Shown here piece by piece: positions 26,318-37,054 of a DNA stretch of 64,000 nucleotides. The translations under genes and the position numbers were made by a program. Within the stretch, counting starts at the first letter, position 1, and each line of letters begins with the position of its first letter. The notes under the pieces were generated by a model. It was not told where the DNA came from. It did no database searches and saw only the letters and a program-made list of their open reading frames with translations. The stretch comes from Actinoallomurus spadix. Its GTDB lineage: Bacteria > Actinomycetota > Actinomycetes > Streptosporangiales > Streptosporangiaceae. The DNA lies in the NCBI RefSeq assembly GCF_024055725.1, contig NZ_JAMXMX010000006.1, forward strand, positions 300,688 to 364,687, written 5' to 3'.

Positions 26318-26562
26318 GGGGGAAGCTCCGAACATCGATGACAGTGCTCATGGCCGGTGCGACGGGAAGTCGCACGTCAAGCCTTACCCCGTGCGTTCCT
26401 TCTGTCGACTCCTTTGTCCAAATCGGCCAAAGATGCTGAGAGGTATACGTGACAATTTTTCATGATTGCTGCGTAGTGCGTTGGCCGAAACATGAGCAGG
26501 GAGTTGATCCGTAATTACGGTCTCCGTGCGATCGTCGGCATCGTCAGAACGAACTCCCCAGC

Positions 26563-27081
26563 ATGCCGGACGGTCCCGTGGGAACTGCGTCGCACGATGA
26601 GTTCCGTGACTTCGTCGCGGCACGGCGTCCCACGCTCCTGCGCGCCGCCCTCCTCCTCACCGCCGACCGTACGGAGGCCGAGGACCTCCTGCAGGCCGCC
26701 CTCGCCAGGACCTACCTCGCCTGGGACCGGATCAAGGACCGCTCCGCCCTCGACGGCTACGTCCGCCGCGCGATGGTGAACATCAACATCTCCTGGTGGC
26801 GGCGGCGTCGGCTGGATGAGTACCCGACCGACGAGATGCCCGACACGCCCGTCGCCGACCACACCGGCCGCAGCGAACTGCGCGACGCCCTCGACCGCCT
26901 CCTGGGCCGCCTGCCCGCCCGCCAGCGCGCGTACGTCGAACTGCGCTACTTCGACGATCTCACCGAGGCGGAGATCGCCCAAGCCCTCGGCGTCAGCGTG
27001 GGCACGGTCAAGAGCACCGTCTCCCGCGCCATGGCCAAACTCCGCGAGGACGCCGAGGAGGAGCTCGCCACCCTGGACTGA
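26563..27081 (+). CDS. SigE-family ECF sigma factor
   Basis: This 172-aa ECF sigma factor has region 2 (about residues 14-80: LLRAALLLTADRTEAEDLLQ, then YVRRAMVNINISWWRRRR) and region 4 (about 108-160: PARQRAYVELRYFDDLTEAE and VSVGTVKSTVSRAMAKLRE). It belongs to the large actinomycete 'SigE family' group, distinct from the classical SigE. No anti-sigma gene adjoins it; the next gene is an acyl-CoA synthetase 52 bp downstream. The regulon is unknown. Confidence 0.9.
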   Translation: MPDGPVGTASHDEFRDFVAARRPTLLRAALLLTADRTEAEDLLQAALARTYLAWDRIKDRSALDGYVRRAMVNINISWWRRRRLDEYPTDEMPDTPVADHTGRSELRDALDRLLGRLPARQRAYVELRYFDDLTEAEIAQALGVSVGTVKSTVSRAMAKLREDAEEELATLD

Positions 27082-27133
27082 CCGCCGAGTGAAGGACCAC
27101 AATCCGGTCACACCCTCAAGCGTGGAGGCCGCC

Positions 27134-28750
<1,617 letters not shown>

Positions 28751-28763
28751 CCCTCAGTCCATT

Positions 28764-28824
28764 GCGGCGGCGTAGTGGTCACGACGACGGCGAGGTGGTC
28801 ACATCGGCGGCGAGGCGGCCACGA
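28764..28824 (+). repeat. Three imperfect 20-bp tandem units; dispersed repeat, copy 2
   Basis: Units of the form CGGCGGCGTAGTGGTCACGA recur three times with changes (second CGACGGCGAGGTGGTCACAT, third CGGCGGCGAGGCGGCCACGA). Part of the array matches 20798-20832 on the opposite strand. It follows the acyl-CoA ligase stop. Confidence 0.5.
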
Positions 28825-29014
28825 CGGCCGAGGTGCCGGCCTGAGCGCCGTCGGGTGCGGTCAATGCCGAGGATCCGCGTTGCCGGGGCGGCGGGAACCC
28901 TCGGCATGGGCCGCCGGGCGGACCACCTACCGGGTCGATTCGGGCGACTGGGCCTGACGCTTTGCCGGTAGGGGCCGATGCCCGGTACGCTGTGTGCGGC
29001 CTGGTGGCCACCGA

Positions 29015-29104
29015 GGAGGCTTCGCCTAGTCCGGTCTATGGCGCCGCACTGCTAATGCGGTTTGGGCTTACCGTCCATCCGGGGTTCAAATCCCCGAGCC
29101 TCCG
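29015..29104 (+). tRNA. tRNA-Ser (anticodon GCT)
   Basis: This 90-nt serine tRNA has acceptor GGAGGCT/AGCCTCC with G discriminator, anticodon stem CCGCA/TGCGG around CTGCTAA (anticodon GCT at 29051-29053, decoding AGC/AGU), a long variable arm and T-loop GTTCAAATCC. CCA is not encoded. Confidence 0.95.
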
Positions 29105-29110
29105 CCCAGT

Positions 29111-29153
29111 GATCAGGGCCTTCCCCAGTCGACGACGGGGAAGGCCCTTGATC
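29111..29153 (+). terminator. Terminator after tRNA-Ser(GCT)
   Basis: GATCAGGGCCTTCCCC (29111-29126) pairs with 29137-29153 across a 10-nt loop, with one bulged T. It begins six bases after the tRNA, as expected for its transcription end. Confidence 0.75.
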
Positions 29154-29281
29154 GTTCCTGGGGCTCCTGCGGCCCCAGTCGCCGTTGCTACTCCTCGCCC
29201 CACAGGGCAGCGCCCATCCGGGCGCCGGTGTCCTCGTCGGTCTCCTGCCGGCCGCCGTCGCCCAGGGTCGGCTGGGGTGAC

Positions 29282-29761
29282 TCAGCCCGGGCCGCCGGCG
29301 TCCTGAGCGATCCAGCCGGGCGTGTCGAAGCGCACGGGCTGCGCGCCGACCAGCGCCGTGAGGTGTTTCTCGATGCTTTCGAGTTCGGCCGTGCCGATCT
29401 GCTTCGCCCACTGTTCGCGTAGCTCGTCGAAGATCGCCTCGCCCTCGCGCAACACCTCGAAACCGAGCGGGGTGACCTGGAGCCGCTTGCGGCGGGCATC
29501 GTGTGGATCCGGCCGGCGGGTCACGTATCCGCGCTCCTGCAACACCTGGATGGTCTTCGCCGCCGACTGCTTGGTGATCGACAGGCGACGGCCCAGCTCC
29601 GAGGCGCTGTCGGCGCCCGCGGCGATGGCCCGCAGGGCGAAGTCGTGGACGGGGCGCACGTCAGGGTGGCCGCGCTCGGCCAGTTCGGTGATCGCGGAGT
29701 CCACGAGCGCGCGGAAGCCGCCGAGCAGCAGGAGCGCGAGATCGGCACCGGAGCGAGACAT
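29282..29761 (-). CDS. MarR-family regulator (epoxide hydrolase neighbour)
   Basis: This 159-aa MarR regulator has recognition helix [20 protein letters not shown] (about residues 55-74) and wing [19 protein letters not shown]. The start at 29761 (MSRSGADLA) is chosen over an ATG 18 nt upstream because MarR homologues begin near here. It is divergent from the hydrolase gene. The 89-bp gap contains a sigma70-like promoter overlapped by two inverted repeats, so it most likely represses the hydrolase and perhaps itself. Confidence 0.88.
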   Translation of the reverse strand: MSRSGADLALLLLGGFRALVDSAITELAERGHPDVRPVHDFALRAIAAGADSASELGRRLSITKQSAAKTIQVLQERGYVTRRPDPHDARRKRLQVTPLGFEVLREGEAIFDELREQWAKQIGTAELESIEKHLTALVGAQPVRFDTPGWIAQDAGGPG

Positions 29762-29783
29762 GGGGCAAGAGTACGGCAACTCC

Positions 29784-29832
29784 TGGACAAAGACAGAATG
29801 GCTGTCTATATTTCGACAGTCAGACTGTCGAA
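29784..29832 (+). promoter_or_regulatory. Promoter with two operator-like inverted repeats
   Basis: A -35 TGGACA (29784-29789) and -10 TATATT (29807-29812) are spaced 17 bp. Inverted repeat AGACAG-N5-CTGTCT (29791-29807) fills the spacer. TTCGACAGT-CAG-ACTGTCGAA (29812-29832) is a perfect 9-bp palindrome covering the likely transcription start. Both contain the half-site GACAG, so one protein, presumably the divergent MarR, could bind both. Confidence 0.7.
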
Positions 29833-29850
29833 TCCAGAAGGAGAGAGCCC

Positions 29851-30774
29851 ATGACCACCGCGCCGGCGAGTCGCCCTCTGCCCCAGGTCACCCACCACCG
29901 TGCCCACGTCAACGGAACGACCCTGCACTATGTCACCGCGGGAACCACCGGATCCGCGATCCTGCTGGTCCATGGGTTCCCCGAGACGTGGCACACCTTC
30001 CGCAGGCTCATCCCTCTGCTCGCCGCGAGTCACCGGGTCTTCGCCGTGGATCTGCGCGGCTTCGGCGACTCGGACGTCGCGCCGAGCGACTTCGACAGCA
30101 GGACGTCGGCCGAGGACCTGCACCACCTGATCACCCACCTCGGTATCGGCCCGGTCCATCTCACGGGGCAGGACATCAGCGGGGCGACGGTCTTCCGGCT
30201 GGCCACCGGGCACCCCGAGGACGTCCTCAGTCTCACCGCCATCGAGATGGGCCTGGCCGGGTTCGGTCTCGAGACGCTGGCCGACGTCACCCACGGCGGC
30301 GCCTGGCACATCGGGGCACTCACCGCGCCCGGCATTCCCGAGATGCTCCTGACCGGCCGCGAACGCGAGTTCCTCGGGGGATACGCCTTCCCCGCCATGA
30401 CCGCCACCCCGGGAGCGATCAGCGATGCGGACATCGACGAGTTCGCCCGCACCTACGCGCGTTCCGGCGGCTGGCGTGGCGCGATCGGCCTCTACCGGTC
30501 GATGCTGCGGGAAGGTCCCGAGATCCGGAGTCTCGCCGAATCGCCCGGCCTGAACGTGCCCGTGCTCGCGATCGGTGCCGGTGGTGGCTCCTTCACGGCC
30601 GACACCATGTCCCGAGTCGTGTCGACGGGAATCAGCGCCGTCCAACTCGACGGTGTCGGCCATTACGCCGCGATGGAGGCCCCCGAGGAGGTGGCGAAGG
30701 CCCTTCTCGGCTTCGTCGGCGGCATCGACTCACCGAAAGACGGCCGTAAGGCGTTCGGTGAGTCGGACCGGTGA
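29851..30774 (+). CDS. Alpha/beta hydrolase, epoxide hydrolase-like
   Basis: This 307-aa alpha/beta-hydrolase has the oxyanion motif [11 protein letters not shown] (HGxP, about residues 35-45) and the nucleophile elbow [10 protein letters not shown], where Asp is the attacking residue as in epoxide hydrolases and haloalkane dehalogenases. The C-terminal [14 protein letters not shown] supplies the His. A helical cap lies around residues 135-210. It should open epoxides or hydrolyse a similar electrophile. It has an AGAAGGAGA ribosome site. Control by the divergent MarR is likely. Confidence 0.88.
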   Translation: MTTAPASRPLPQVTHHRAHVNGTTLHYVTAGTTGSAILLVHGFPETWHTFRRLIPLLAASHRVFAVDLRGFGDSDVAPSDFDSRTSAEDLHHLITHLGIGPVHLTGQDISGATVFRLATGHPEDVLSLTAIEMGLAGFGLETLADVTHGGAWHIGALTAPGIPEMLLTGREREFLGGYAFPAMTATPGAISDADIDEFARTYARSGGWRGAIGLYRSMLREGPEIRSLAESPGLNVPVLAIGAGGGSFTADTMSRVVSTGISAVQLDGVGHYAAMEAPEEVAKALLGFVGGIDSPKDGRKAFGESDR

Positions 30775-30906
30775 CCAGGACGCGGGGGCCCGCCGGCGGA
30801 CTCGCTCGCCCTCCTGGGGTGTTTGACCGGTATAGGCTACAGAGCTTCCCTTGTCCCGTACTCGCGTATAAAGTCCCTTTGGGATTTTCCGGGGAACGGG
30901 GAGCGC

Positions 30907-32157
30907 GTGCGGTATTTCACTTTGCGGCGCATGGTGGCGAGAATGGCCGCCGTCGGGTTGGCCGGCGTGGGGGTCGGGTCCGTCGGTGTCGGTACGGCGA
31001 GTGCGGCGTTCAGCCCGCAGGCCGGGCCGGTCTTCAACGACCCTGAGGGCTCATCTGCCCGGCAGTACGCGATCGTCCGGCAGATCGAGCACAACATCGA
31101 TACCGCTCCCCGGGGCTCGGTCATCCGGGTCGCGGTCTACAGCATCAATCTCAAGGATTTCGCCGACAGGCTCATCGCCGCGCATAAGCGCGGAGTGTAC
31201 GTGAAGGTCCTCATGGACCAGCACGCCAAGAATGCCATCTGGAAAGGTCTGGTGGCCGCACTCGGTAGCAAGGTCAGCTCCAAGAGCGCGAGCAGCTATG
31301 CGGCGCTGTGCTACGGCGGATGCATGAGTCATTACTATTCCGGCGGCGACCCGGTGGCGTGGCTCCACGCGAAGTACTATCTCTTCTCCGGCGGCGGCAG
31401 GCGCACCGTGACCGTCTCCAGCGCCAACCCCACCGACACCCAGGCGGAGGTCGCCTGGAACAACAGCTACACGGTGGTCGGCAACACGGGCCTCTACAAC
31501 GCCTACGTCAAATACTTCACCGACATGTCGAAGGGCGCGACAGGCGCGCACAAGGCAAATTACTACTGGACGTACGGGTCGAACCCGAAGGCGTACTACT
31601 GGCCCAAGGCCAAGGGTGGCAGCGACACGATCCTGAGCTCGTTGAAGCTCGTCACCTGTTCGAAGACGTATCCCACTCAGGTCCGTATCGCGATGTTCGA
31701 GTGGACCGACAACCGGCTGTCGCTCGCCAAGCAGGTCGCCGCCATGGCGTCCAGGGGATGCAGGGTGACGGTGCTCTACACCAAGAGCGCGGTCTCGTCG
31801 AGCGTTCGGTCGACGCTGGCGAAGTCGAAGGTCGATGTACGAGACTCGACGCAGGGCAGGAACGGGAACGGGTATGCCGAGCACTACACGCATAACAAGT
31901 ATCTGCTGATCGACGGCAGATACAACGGGGTGAGCGGACGAAAGATCGTGTTCACCGGCTCGGCGAACTACACCGCCAACGCGCTCTATCACAATGACGA
32001 GTCGGACCTGAAGATCACGAGTTCGGCCGTCTATCGCGCCTACCTGGCGAACTTCAACAGCGAGCTCGCGTCGGTCTCGTCCGTCGGCGCGAAGCAACGG
32101 GCCCTCGGGCAGAGCCCGACGATTCCGGTCGACCCCGCCGAAATGGCGGACAGCTGA
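30907..32157 (+). CDS. Secreted phospholipase D-like protein
   Basis: This 416-aa protein has an N-terminal signal peptide (Arg-rich start, hydrophobic AVGLAGVGVGSVGVGTASAA, cleavage near residue 34) and two PLD repeats. The second HKD motif is complete (HNKYLLID, followed by FTGSANYT). The first is HAKYYLFS, with the usual Asp replaced by Ser, followed by SSANPT. Both His and Lys pairs remain, so catalysis is still possible. It may be a secreted phosphodiesterase acting on phospholipid or nucleic acid. The GTG start is chosen because the signal peptide follows directly. Confidence 0.8.
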   Translation: MRYFTLRRMVARMAAVGLAGVGVGSVGVGTASAAFSPQAGPVFNDPEGSSARQYAIVRQIEHNIDTAPRGSVIRVAVYSINLKDFADRLIAAHKRGVYVKVLMDQHAKNAIWKGLVAALGSKVSSKSASSYAALCYGGCMSHYYSGGDPVAWLHAKYYLFSGGGRRTVTVSSANPTDTQAEVAWNNSYTVVGNTGLYNAYVKYFTDMSKGATGAHKANYYWTYGSNPKAYYWPKAKGGSDTILSSLKLVTCSKTYPTQVRIAMFEWTDNRLSLAKQVAAMASRGCRVTVLYTKSAVSSSVRSTLAKSKVDVRDSTQGRNGNGYAEHYTHNKYLLIDGRYNGVSGRKIVFTGSANYTANALYHNDESDLKITSSAVYRAYLANFNSELASVSSVGAKQRALGQSPTIPVDPAEMADS

Positions 32158-32211
32158 TCGAGTCCACCGGGCGGCGGCGGCCGTGGCGTCACGCCACCGC
32201 CGCCCGTGGTC

Positions 32212-33174
32212 TCAGCCGGTGATCTCGGCGAGTACCCGCAGGTCGTCGTCGCCCGGCGTCCACTGCCCGGCCTCGACGTTCGTGCGGATCTGCTCCGGAG
32301 AGGTCGCGCCGGCGATGACGGAGGCGACGGTGGGCTGGGCGGCGAGCCCGCCGATGGCCACGTGCAGCATCGACACGCCACGCTGCTCGGCGAACCCGCG
32401 GATCGCCTCGATCCTGTCCCAGTCCGCGTCGGCGTGCATGGCGCGCCGGCTGTCGCCGATGCGCGTTCCGGCCGGCGGCTCCTCGTCCCGCCGGTACTTG
32501 CCGGTCAGCAGCCCGGACTCCAGCGGGAAGTACGGAAGCATGCCGACGCCGTACGCCTGGCAGGCGGGGATCAGCTCGGCCTCGGGGTCACGGTGGAGCA
32601 GGTTGTAGTGGTTCTGCGCGCTGACGAAGCGGGCGCCGCCCGAGGCGCGGGCGACGTAGTCGGCCTCGACGACCTGCCACCCGGCGAAGTTCGAGGAGCC
32701 GATGTAGCGGATCTTGCCCTCGCGTACCAGTTCGTCGAGCGCGGTGAGGGTCTCCTCGATCGGGGTCACGCCGTCGGGGGCGTGGTACTGGTAGAGGTCG
32801 ATGTGGTCGGTGCGCAGCCGGCGGAGCGACGCCTCGACGGCCCGGCGGATGTAGCGCCGGGACCCGCGCGCGCCGAAGTCGGGGCCGTTGGCGCCGCGCA
32901 TGTCCATGCCGAACTTCGTGGCGAGCACGATGTCGTCGCGGCGGCCGGCGAGGGCCTGCCCGAGCAGATCCTCGGACAGGCCCGGTTCGGCGCCGTAGAT
33001 GTCCGCCACGTCGAACAGGGTGATGCCGGCGTCGAGCGCGGCGTCGACGACCTTTCTGGTGCCTTCGAGCGTCTCCGTACGGGTTTTGGCGCGGCCCAGG
33101 TTGTTGCACCCGAGGCCGACGACGGAGACGACGAGACCGGAGTCGCCCAGCGGGCGATACGCCATATCGGACAT
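32212..33174 (-). CDS. Aldo/keto reductase
   Basis: This 320-aa NADPH-dependent (beta/alpha)8 reductase has the catalytic-site motifs FDVADIYG (Asp and Tyr), LATKFG (Lys) and DLYQYHAPD (His). The C-terminal NADPH site VASVIAGATSPEQIRTNVEA is also present. It reduces an aldehyde or ketone; the substrate is unknown. Starts at 33174 or 33165 are possible. It lies 82 bp downstream of the adenosine deaminase gene on the same strand, with no obvious functional link. Confidence 0.9.
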   Translation of the reverse strand: MSDMAYRPLGDSGLVVSVVGLGCNNLGRAKTRTETLEGTRKVVDAALDAGITLFDVADIYGAEPGLSEDLLGQALAGRRDDIVLATKFGMDMRGANGPDFGARGSRRYIRRAVEASLRRLRTDHIDLYQYHAPDGVTPIEETLTALDELVREGKIRYIGSSNFAGWQVVEADYVARASGGARFVSAQNHYNLLHRDPEAELIPACQAYGVGMLPYFPLESGLLTGKYRRDEEPPAGTRIGDSRRAMHADADWDRIEAIRGFAEQRGVSMLHVAIGGLAAQPTVASVIAGATSPEQIRTNVEAGQWTPGDDDLRVLAEITG

Positions 33175-33256
33175 GCCTCCGACCCTAATGAGGACGGCCG
33201 GGGGCCGGCGGCCAGGGGCGTCGTGTCGTACCGGTGATCTCCCGAAAGTGCGCTGC

Positions 33257-34255
33257 TCAGGGGGCGGGCGTGGCGAGCCACGCGTCGATCTCCCGGCGCA
33301 GCCGGGCCTTGGCCGGTTCCGGGGCGAAGGACGCTTCGACCCCCGCCCGCGCCAGGTCGGCCAGCACGGCGTCGTCGTATCCGAAGGCGGAGCGGATCCG
33401 GGCGTACTCCTCGGTCGTGGTGGTGCCGACGATGACCGGGATGTCGGTGTTCACCGTCACGGTGAGGCCGGCGTCGCGGAGCCGGGGCAGCGGGTGCGCG
33501 GCGAAGGACGGCGCGAGGCCGAGCGCGACGTTCGACGAGGGGCACACCTCCAGGGGCAGGCCCCGGTCCCGTACCTCCGCGACCAGGTCGGCGTCGTCGA
33601 GGACGCGGATCCCGTGGCCCAGCCGCTCGGCGTGGCCGACGGTGATCGCCTCACGGATGCTCTCCGGCCCGCAGGTCTCCCCCGCGTGGTGGACGAGGTG
33701 GAGGCCGGCGTCCCGCGCCGACGCGATGACCTCGGCGAACGGGGCCAGCGGGTGGGCCTCGTCCCCGGCGAGGCCGACACCGACGACACCGCGGTCCGCG
33801 TACCGGGCGGCCAGCTCCACCGTGCGCCGGGCGCGGTCCACCGAACGCCGCCGCGAGTGGTCCAGCAGGACCCGGCACTCGATGCCGTACGCGGCCTGCC
33901 CCTCGGCGAGCCCATCGAGCACCGCTTCGAGCGGCATCTCCGGACGGCCCAGACGCTCGCCGTGCGCGGCCGCGGTGAAGGTGACCTCGGCGTACCGCGT
34001 GCCCTGTGCGGCCTCGTCCGCGCAGAACTCCAGGGCGATGCGCCGGAAGTCCTCCGGCCGGCGCAGGCAGTCGCGGACGAGTGTGCCGAGTTCGGCGAAC
34101 CGGCCGAAGCCGTCGAAGACGACCGGTCCGTCGGCGGGCGGTGCCGGCACCGGGACGCCGTTCGCGGTGCCGATCTCCTGGAGCGTCGCCCAGCGAATGG
34201 TGCTCTCGAGGTGGACGTGCAGGTGAGCTTTTGGCAGGCGGGTCAGGTCGCGCAC
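33257..34255 (-). CDS. Adenosine deaminase-family protein
   Basis: This 332-aa zinc-dependent deaminase fold has KAHLHVHLES near the N-terminus (HxH zinc ligands), VHHAGETCGPES (zinc His and catalytic Glu), LGHGIRV and CPSSNVAL. The usual C-terminal NTDDP/NSDDP motif reads NTDIPVI, so the second Asp, which contacts the substrate purine in true adenosine deaminase, is Ile. It may deaminate a different purine or related compound. The GTG start at 34255 is used because the preceding residues are not family-like. Confidence 0.82.
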   Translation of the reverse strand: MRDLTRLPKAHLHVHLESTIRWATLQEIGTANGVPVPAPPADGPVVFDGFGRFAELGTLVRDCLRRPEDFRRIALEFCADEAAQGTRYAEVTFTAAAHGERLGRPEMPLEAVLDGLAEGQAAYGIECRVLLDHSRRRSVDRARRTVELAARYADRGVVGVGLAGDEAHPLAPFAEVIASARDAGLHLVHHAGETCGPESIREAITVGHAERLGHGIRVLDDADLVAEVRDRGLPLEVCPSSNVALGLAPSFAAHPLPRLRDAGLTVTVNTDIPVIVGTTTTEEYARIRSAFGYDDAVLADLARAGVEASFAPEPAKARLRREIDAWLATPAP

Positions 34256-34790
34256 TCGCGCAGCATAGGGACTGGATTTCGACGTGTCATCCGATTTATC
34301 CCGCGACCACCGGCGCTGACGTCGCGCCGGATCGGGTGATGCCGGAAACCGGGTAATGGCGACGTCAAGGATCGGCGAGCGAAAGTCGCGCACTCGATTG
34401 CCCGGCATTTACCTCCCCGGTTCCCGCGTGGGCTCTCCCGAGTCCTGCCGTGGGAAACGGGGCGGCCTGGCTGGGCCCGGCTTTACCTATGGCATCGGCG
34501 TCACCCGGTGGGCCGGAAAGGCGGTGTTAGCCTTTCCACCGGTCAGCAAGAACCTTCGAACTTCTCGAGATCACCGGCCACCTGGAGAGTGCGTGAAGCG
34601 GTACGACCCGTACGCGTGGATGGTATTTCACGCCCCGCGTCCGAATCACCGCTCCAGCATCCAGGTTCCCGCCTTCGCGGACACAATGACCGTATCTCGT
34701 CAACATTCCGATCCAACGTGATCGTGCGATCCCGCCGCGACGGAAAACCACCCGCATCATCACTGCAAAACAGACACCCTTGGGGGACCA
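34256..34790. other. Intergenic region upstream of the chaplin-like gene
   Basis: No gene is recognised. A small hairpin GGAAAGGC/GCCTTTCC lies at about 34515-34537. Open frames here lack coherent protein composition. The last 15 bases carry GGGGGAC as the ribosome site of the next gene. Base composition from 34590 to 34780 is less GC-rich than average, as expected for a promoter region. I could not place a convincing riboswitch. Confidence 0.5.
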
Positions 34791-35642
34791 ATGCGTAAAT
34801 GGACTGTTCGCGCCGCCCGCGCCCTCCTCGTCGGAGCCGCGTTCGCGGCGGCCGGCGGCGGCATCGCCAACGCCGACAACAACACCACGAGCGGCGAGCG
34901 CAGCCTCCTCGGCGGCGTCCTGGCGGACGCGACCGCCCCCGTGACCGCCCCCGTGATGGCCCCGATCACCGCCAACAACCTGCTGAGGGGCGCCACCGTG
35001 AACGCGGCGAACGGCAACGCGCTCAACGCGCTGAGCCCGCGCTCGACCGCGGCCACGGGCGCCACCCAGCGCCTCAGCTACATCAGCCACCGCAGCCACA
35101 GCATCGAGGCGACCTCGATCGGCCGCGATGACAAGGTCAGCGCGCCCGTCACCGTCCCGATCCTGATCTGCGGTAACGCGATCTCCGACAAGGGCCTGGG
35201 CACGGCGGCCTGCCACGGTCACTCGACCATCAGCAGCGGCAACATGCCATCGCAGGCGACCGCCGCCTGCCCCGCCACCTGCTCGTCGTCCACCAAGGTG
35301 ACGGCCGAGCCGGCCAAGCCCGCCGCTCCGGCCTGCCCGGCGGCCTGCGCTCCCGCGGCCCAGGCGCCGGCGAAGCCCGTCACGCACGAGGCGCCGGCCT
35401 GCGCCCAGGCGTGCGGCGCGCCGGTCGGAGCGCCCGTCGCGGCGCCGGCCTGCCCGGCGGCCTGCGGCCAGGCCGCGGCGCCGAACACCGGCTCCTCGGC
35501 GACCCACCTGCTCAGCAACGACCGGGTCAGCGCCCCGCTCACGGCGCCCATCACGATCTGCGGCAACGCAGGCGCCATCCGGGGCCTGGCGGCCGCGGCC
35601 TGCGACGGGAACGCCTCCTTCGCCCGGGGCGGCAATTCCTGA
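34791..35642 (+). CDS. Chaplin-like secreted surface protein with CxxxC repeats
   Basis: This 283-aa exported protein has a signal peptide (about residues 1-28, ending GGGIANA). Two chaplin-like segments occur near 118-145 (VSAPVTVPILICGNAISDKG) and 247-277 (VSAPLTAPITICGNAGAIRG). Each holds the API-x-ICGN core and a second Cys as in chaplins. A third partial copy without Cys is near residue 46. Between them lies an Ala/Pro linker with four CxxxC motifs (CPATC, CPAAC, CAQAC, CPAAC). Chaplins are amyloid-forming coat proteins of aerial hyphae. The Cys-rich linker is unlike the usual design and could cross-link or bind metal. Confidence 0.75.
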   Translation: MRKWTVRAARALLVGAAFAAAGGGIANADNNTTSGERSLLGGVLADATAPVTAPVMAPITANNLLRGATVNAANGNALNALSPRSTAATGATQRLSYISHRSHSIEATSIGRDDKVSAPVTVPILICGNAISDKGLGTAACHGHSTISSGNMPSQATAACPATCSSSTKVTAEPAKPAAPACPAACAPAAQAPAKPVTHEAPACAQACGAPVGAPVAAPACPAACGQAAAPNTGSSATHLLSNDRVSAPLTAPITICGNAGAIRGLAAAACDGNASFARGGNS

Positions 35643-35660
35643 CCCCGGAAAGTCCATTCC

Positions 35661-35684
35661 GTCCGGCCGGTTCTCCGGCCGGGC
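35661..35684 (+). terminator. Terminator hairpin 1 after the chaplin-like gene
   Basis: CCGGCCGG (35663-35670) pairs with an identical palindromic block at 35675-35682 over a TTCT loop. CTCTTTT follows at 35689-35695. It is 20 bp past the stop codon. Confidence 0.6.
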
Positions 35685-35708
35685 GGTTCTCTTTTCTGGC
35701 CAGAGAGA

Positions 35709-35744
35709 CCGCCTTCCCCTGTCAGGCAGGGGGAGGCGGCTTTT
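35709..35744 (+). terminator. Terminator hairpin 2 with T tract
   Basis: CCGCCTTCCCCTG (35709-35721) pairs with 35727-35739, with one G-T pair, and is followed by CTTTTCG. This is a textbook rho-independent terminator in tandem with the hairpin at 35661. Confidence 0.8.
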
Positions 35745-35913
35745 CGTTTACCGGTGCCTGGCCTATTCCAAGCCGGCGCTGACTTGTCGCCGACGAAGTC
35801 CATGCCGTAATCCGGATAGCGGGGATTGCGGCGAAAAGGGTAATGGTACGTGGCCCTCCTTTCCGGGTAGATGCTGCGCTGAAAAGACTCACTCGCCATT
35901 TGGAGGATGGTGG

Positions 35914-36909
35914 ATGAAGTCGATACACCACGACCGCGTTCGGACCGGTAAAGCGCGCATCGGCGGGGCGCGCCCCGCTTTACTGCGATACCCGGTGATC
36001 GGCGCCAGCGTGCTCCTGGCCTTGTGGACGCCCGCCGGCGCGGCCGCCCGGGCGGAGCGCGGACACGCCGTCACCGCGGTCTCCGGGCCGACTCAGCGGC
36101 AGTTCCGGATCCTGCACGCCTATGAGCGTTACCTGGCCAGGACCACCGCCCAGCGGGCCGCGGCCCGCCGGGCCGTTCGATTCGCCTACCGGCAGATGGG
36201 CAAGCCGTACCGGTTCGGCGGGGCCGGGCCGCGGTCGTACGACTGCTCGGGCCTGGCGATGGCGGCCTGGCGGAGGGGCGGAGTCAGCCTGCCGCACCGC
36301 GCGGACATCCAGTACCACATGATCAGGCGCAAGGTCCCGATGAGGAGCCTGCGCCCCGGCGACCTGGTCTTCTTCTCGGGCGCGAGCCACGTCGGCATCT
36401 ACGTCGGACGCGGCCGGTTCGTCCACGCGCCGCACACCGGGACGGTCATCCAGCGCGGTGCCCTGACCGGCTGGCGGCGCCGGGCCTTCGCCGGTGCCGT
36501 ACGGCCCGGAGCGCCCGCGTACCGGGCGTGGCCTCGCTGGGTCAGGACCCTCGCGGGCCGTCCCCGGCGGCGGGTCGCCGGGTCGGTCTCCGTGCCGGCC
36601 CGGCCCGCGACCTGGAACGGCCCGGTGTCCGTACCGGTGTCCGTACCGCGCCGTCGGCCGGACACCGCGGACGGCCCGACGTCCGTTCCGGCGCCGCCCG
36701 TGGCCGTCTCACCCGCCCCCAGCGAATCGCCGGTGTCGCCCGGTGCTTCTCCGGGGTCGTCCGGTGGTTCTCCGGGATCGCCCGGCGGGTCCTCGGCGCC
36801 GCCCGGTGGACTTTCAGTGCCGTCCGGCGGATCGTCCGCATCCGGTCATTCCGGTTCGCCCGGGACCTTGCCGGTCGCACTTGTAGACTCCGCACCCGTG
36901 ACCGGGTGA
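35914..36909 (+). CDS. NlpC/P60 cell-wall peptidase
   Basis: This 331-aa exported endopeptidase has a long signal or anchor (about residues 25-46), a short helix, and the NlpC/P60 domain (about 82-195) with catalytic Cys111 in YDCSGLAMAAW. The His is in SHVGIYVGRGRFVHAP. The tail (about 205-331) is Arg/Pro- and then Pro/Ser/Gly-rich low complexity, perhaps a wall-spanning linker. It should cut peptidoglycan stem peptides. It has a TTGGAGGAT ribosome site. It follows the chaplin-like gene but is separated from it by two terminators. Confidence 0.9.
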   Translation: MKSIHHDRVRTGKARIGGARPALLRYPVIGASVLLALWTPAGAAARAERGHAVTAVSGPTQRQFRILHAYERYLARTTAQRAAARRAVRFAYRQMGKPYRFGGAGPRSYDCSGLAMAAWRRGGVSLPHRADIQYHMIRRKVPMRSLRPGDLVFFSGASHVGIYVGRGRFVHAPHTGTVIQRGALTGWRRRAFAGAVRPGAPAYRAWPRWVRTLAGRPRRRVAGSVSVPARPATWNGPVSVPVSVPRRRPDTADGPTSVPAPPVAVSPAPSESPVSPGASPGSSGGSPGSPGGSSAPPGGLSVPSGGSSASGHSGSPGTLPVALVDSAPVTG

Positions 36910-37054
36910 CCGTTCGCACCAGGCCGATCGCTACCTGTTCCGATTCGGGCGGGTAGCGACGGCTTGGCCGCCGACTCCCGACTCGCACTCTTCTGCAAGG
37001 TTTATTTGCGATGTACCGGGCAAAGTGCGTTACGGCTGTCGACAGGGGCGATAC

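Noticed and set aside
29228..30749. 475-codon plus-strand frame across the MarR and hydrolase genes
   Set aside because: It runs antisense to the MarR gene and out of phase with the hydrolase gene, both of which have intact family motifs.
34356..34721. 121-codon frame before the chaplin-like gene
   Set aside because: No domain, no hydrophobic pattern and mixed composition; the segment looks like a promoter and leader.
35643..35913. c-di-AMP (ydaO-type) riboswitch upstream of the NlpC/P60 gene
   Set aside because: This riboswitch often precedes wall hydrolases in actinobacteria, but I could not find its conserved core; the region is explained by two terminators and a short leader.
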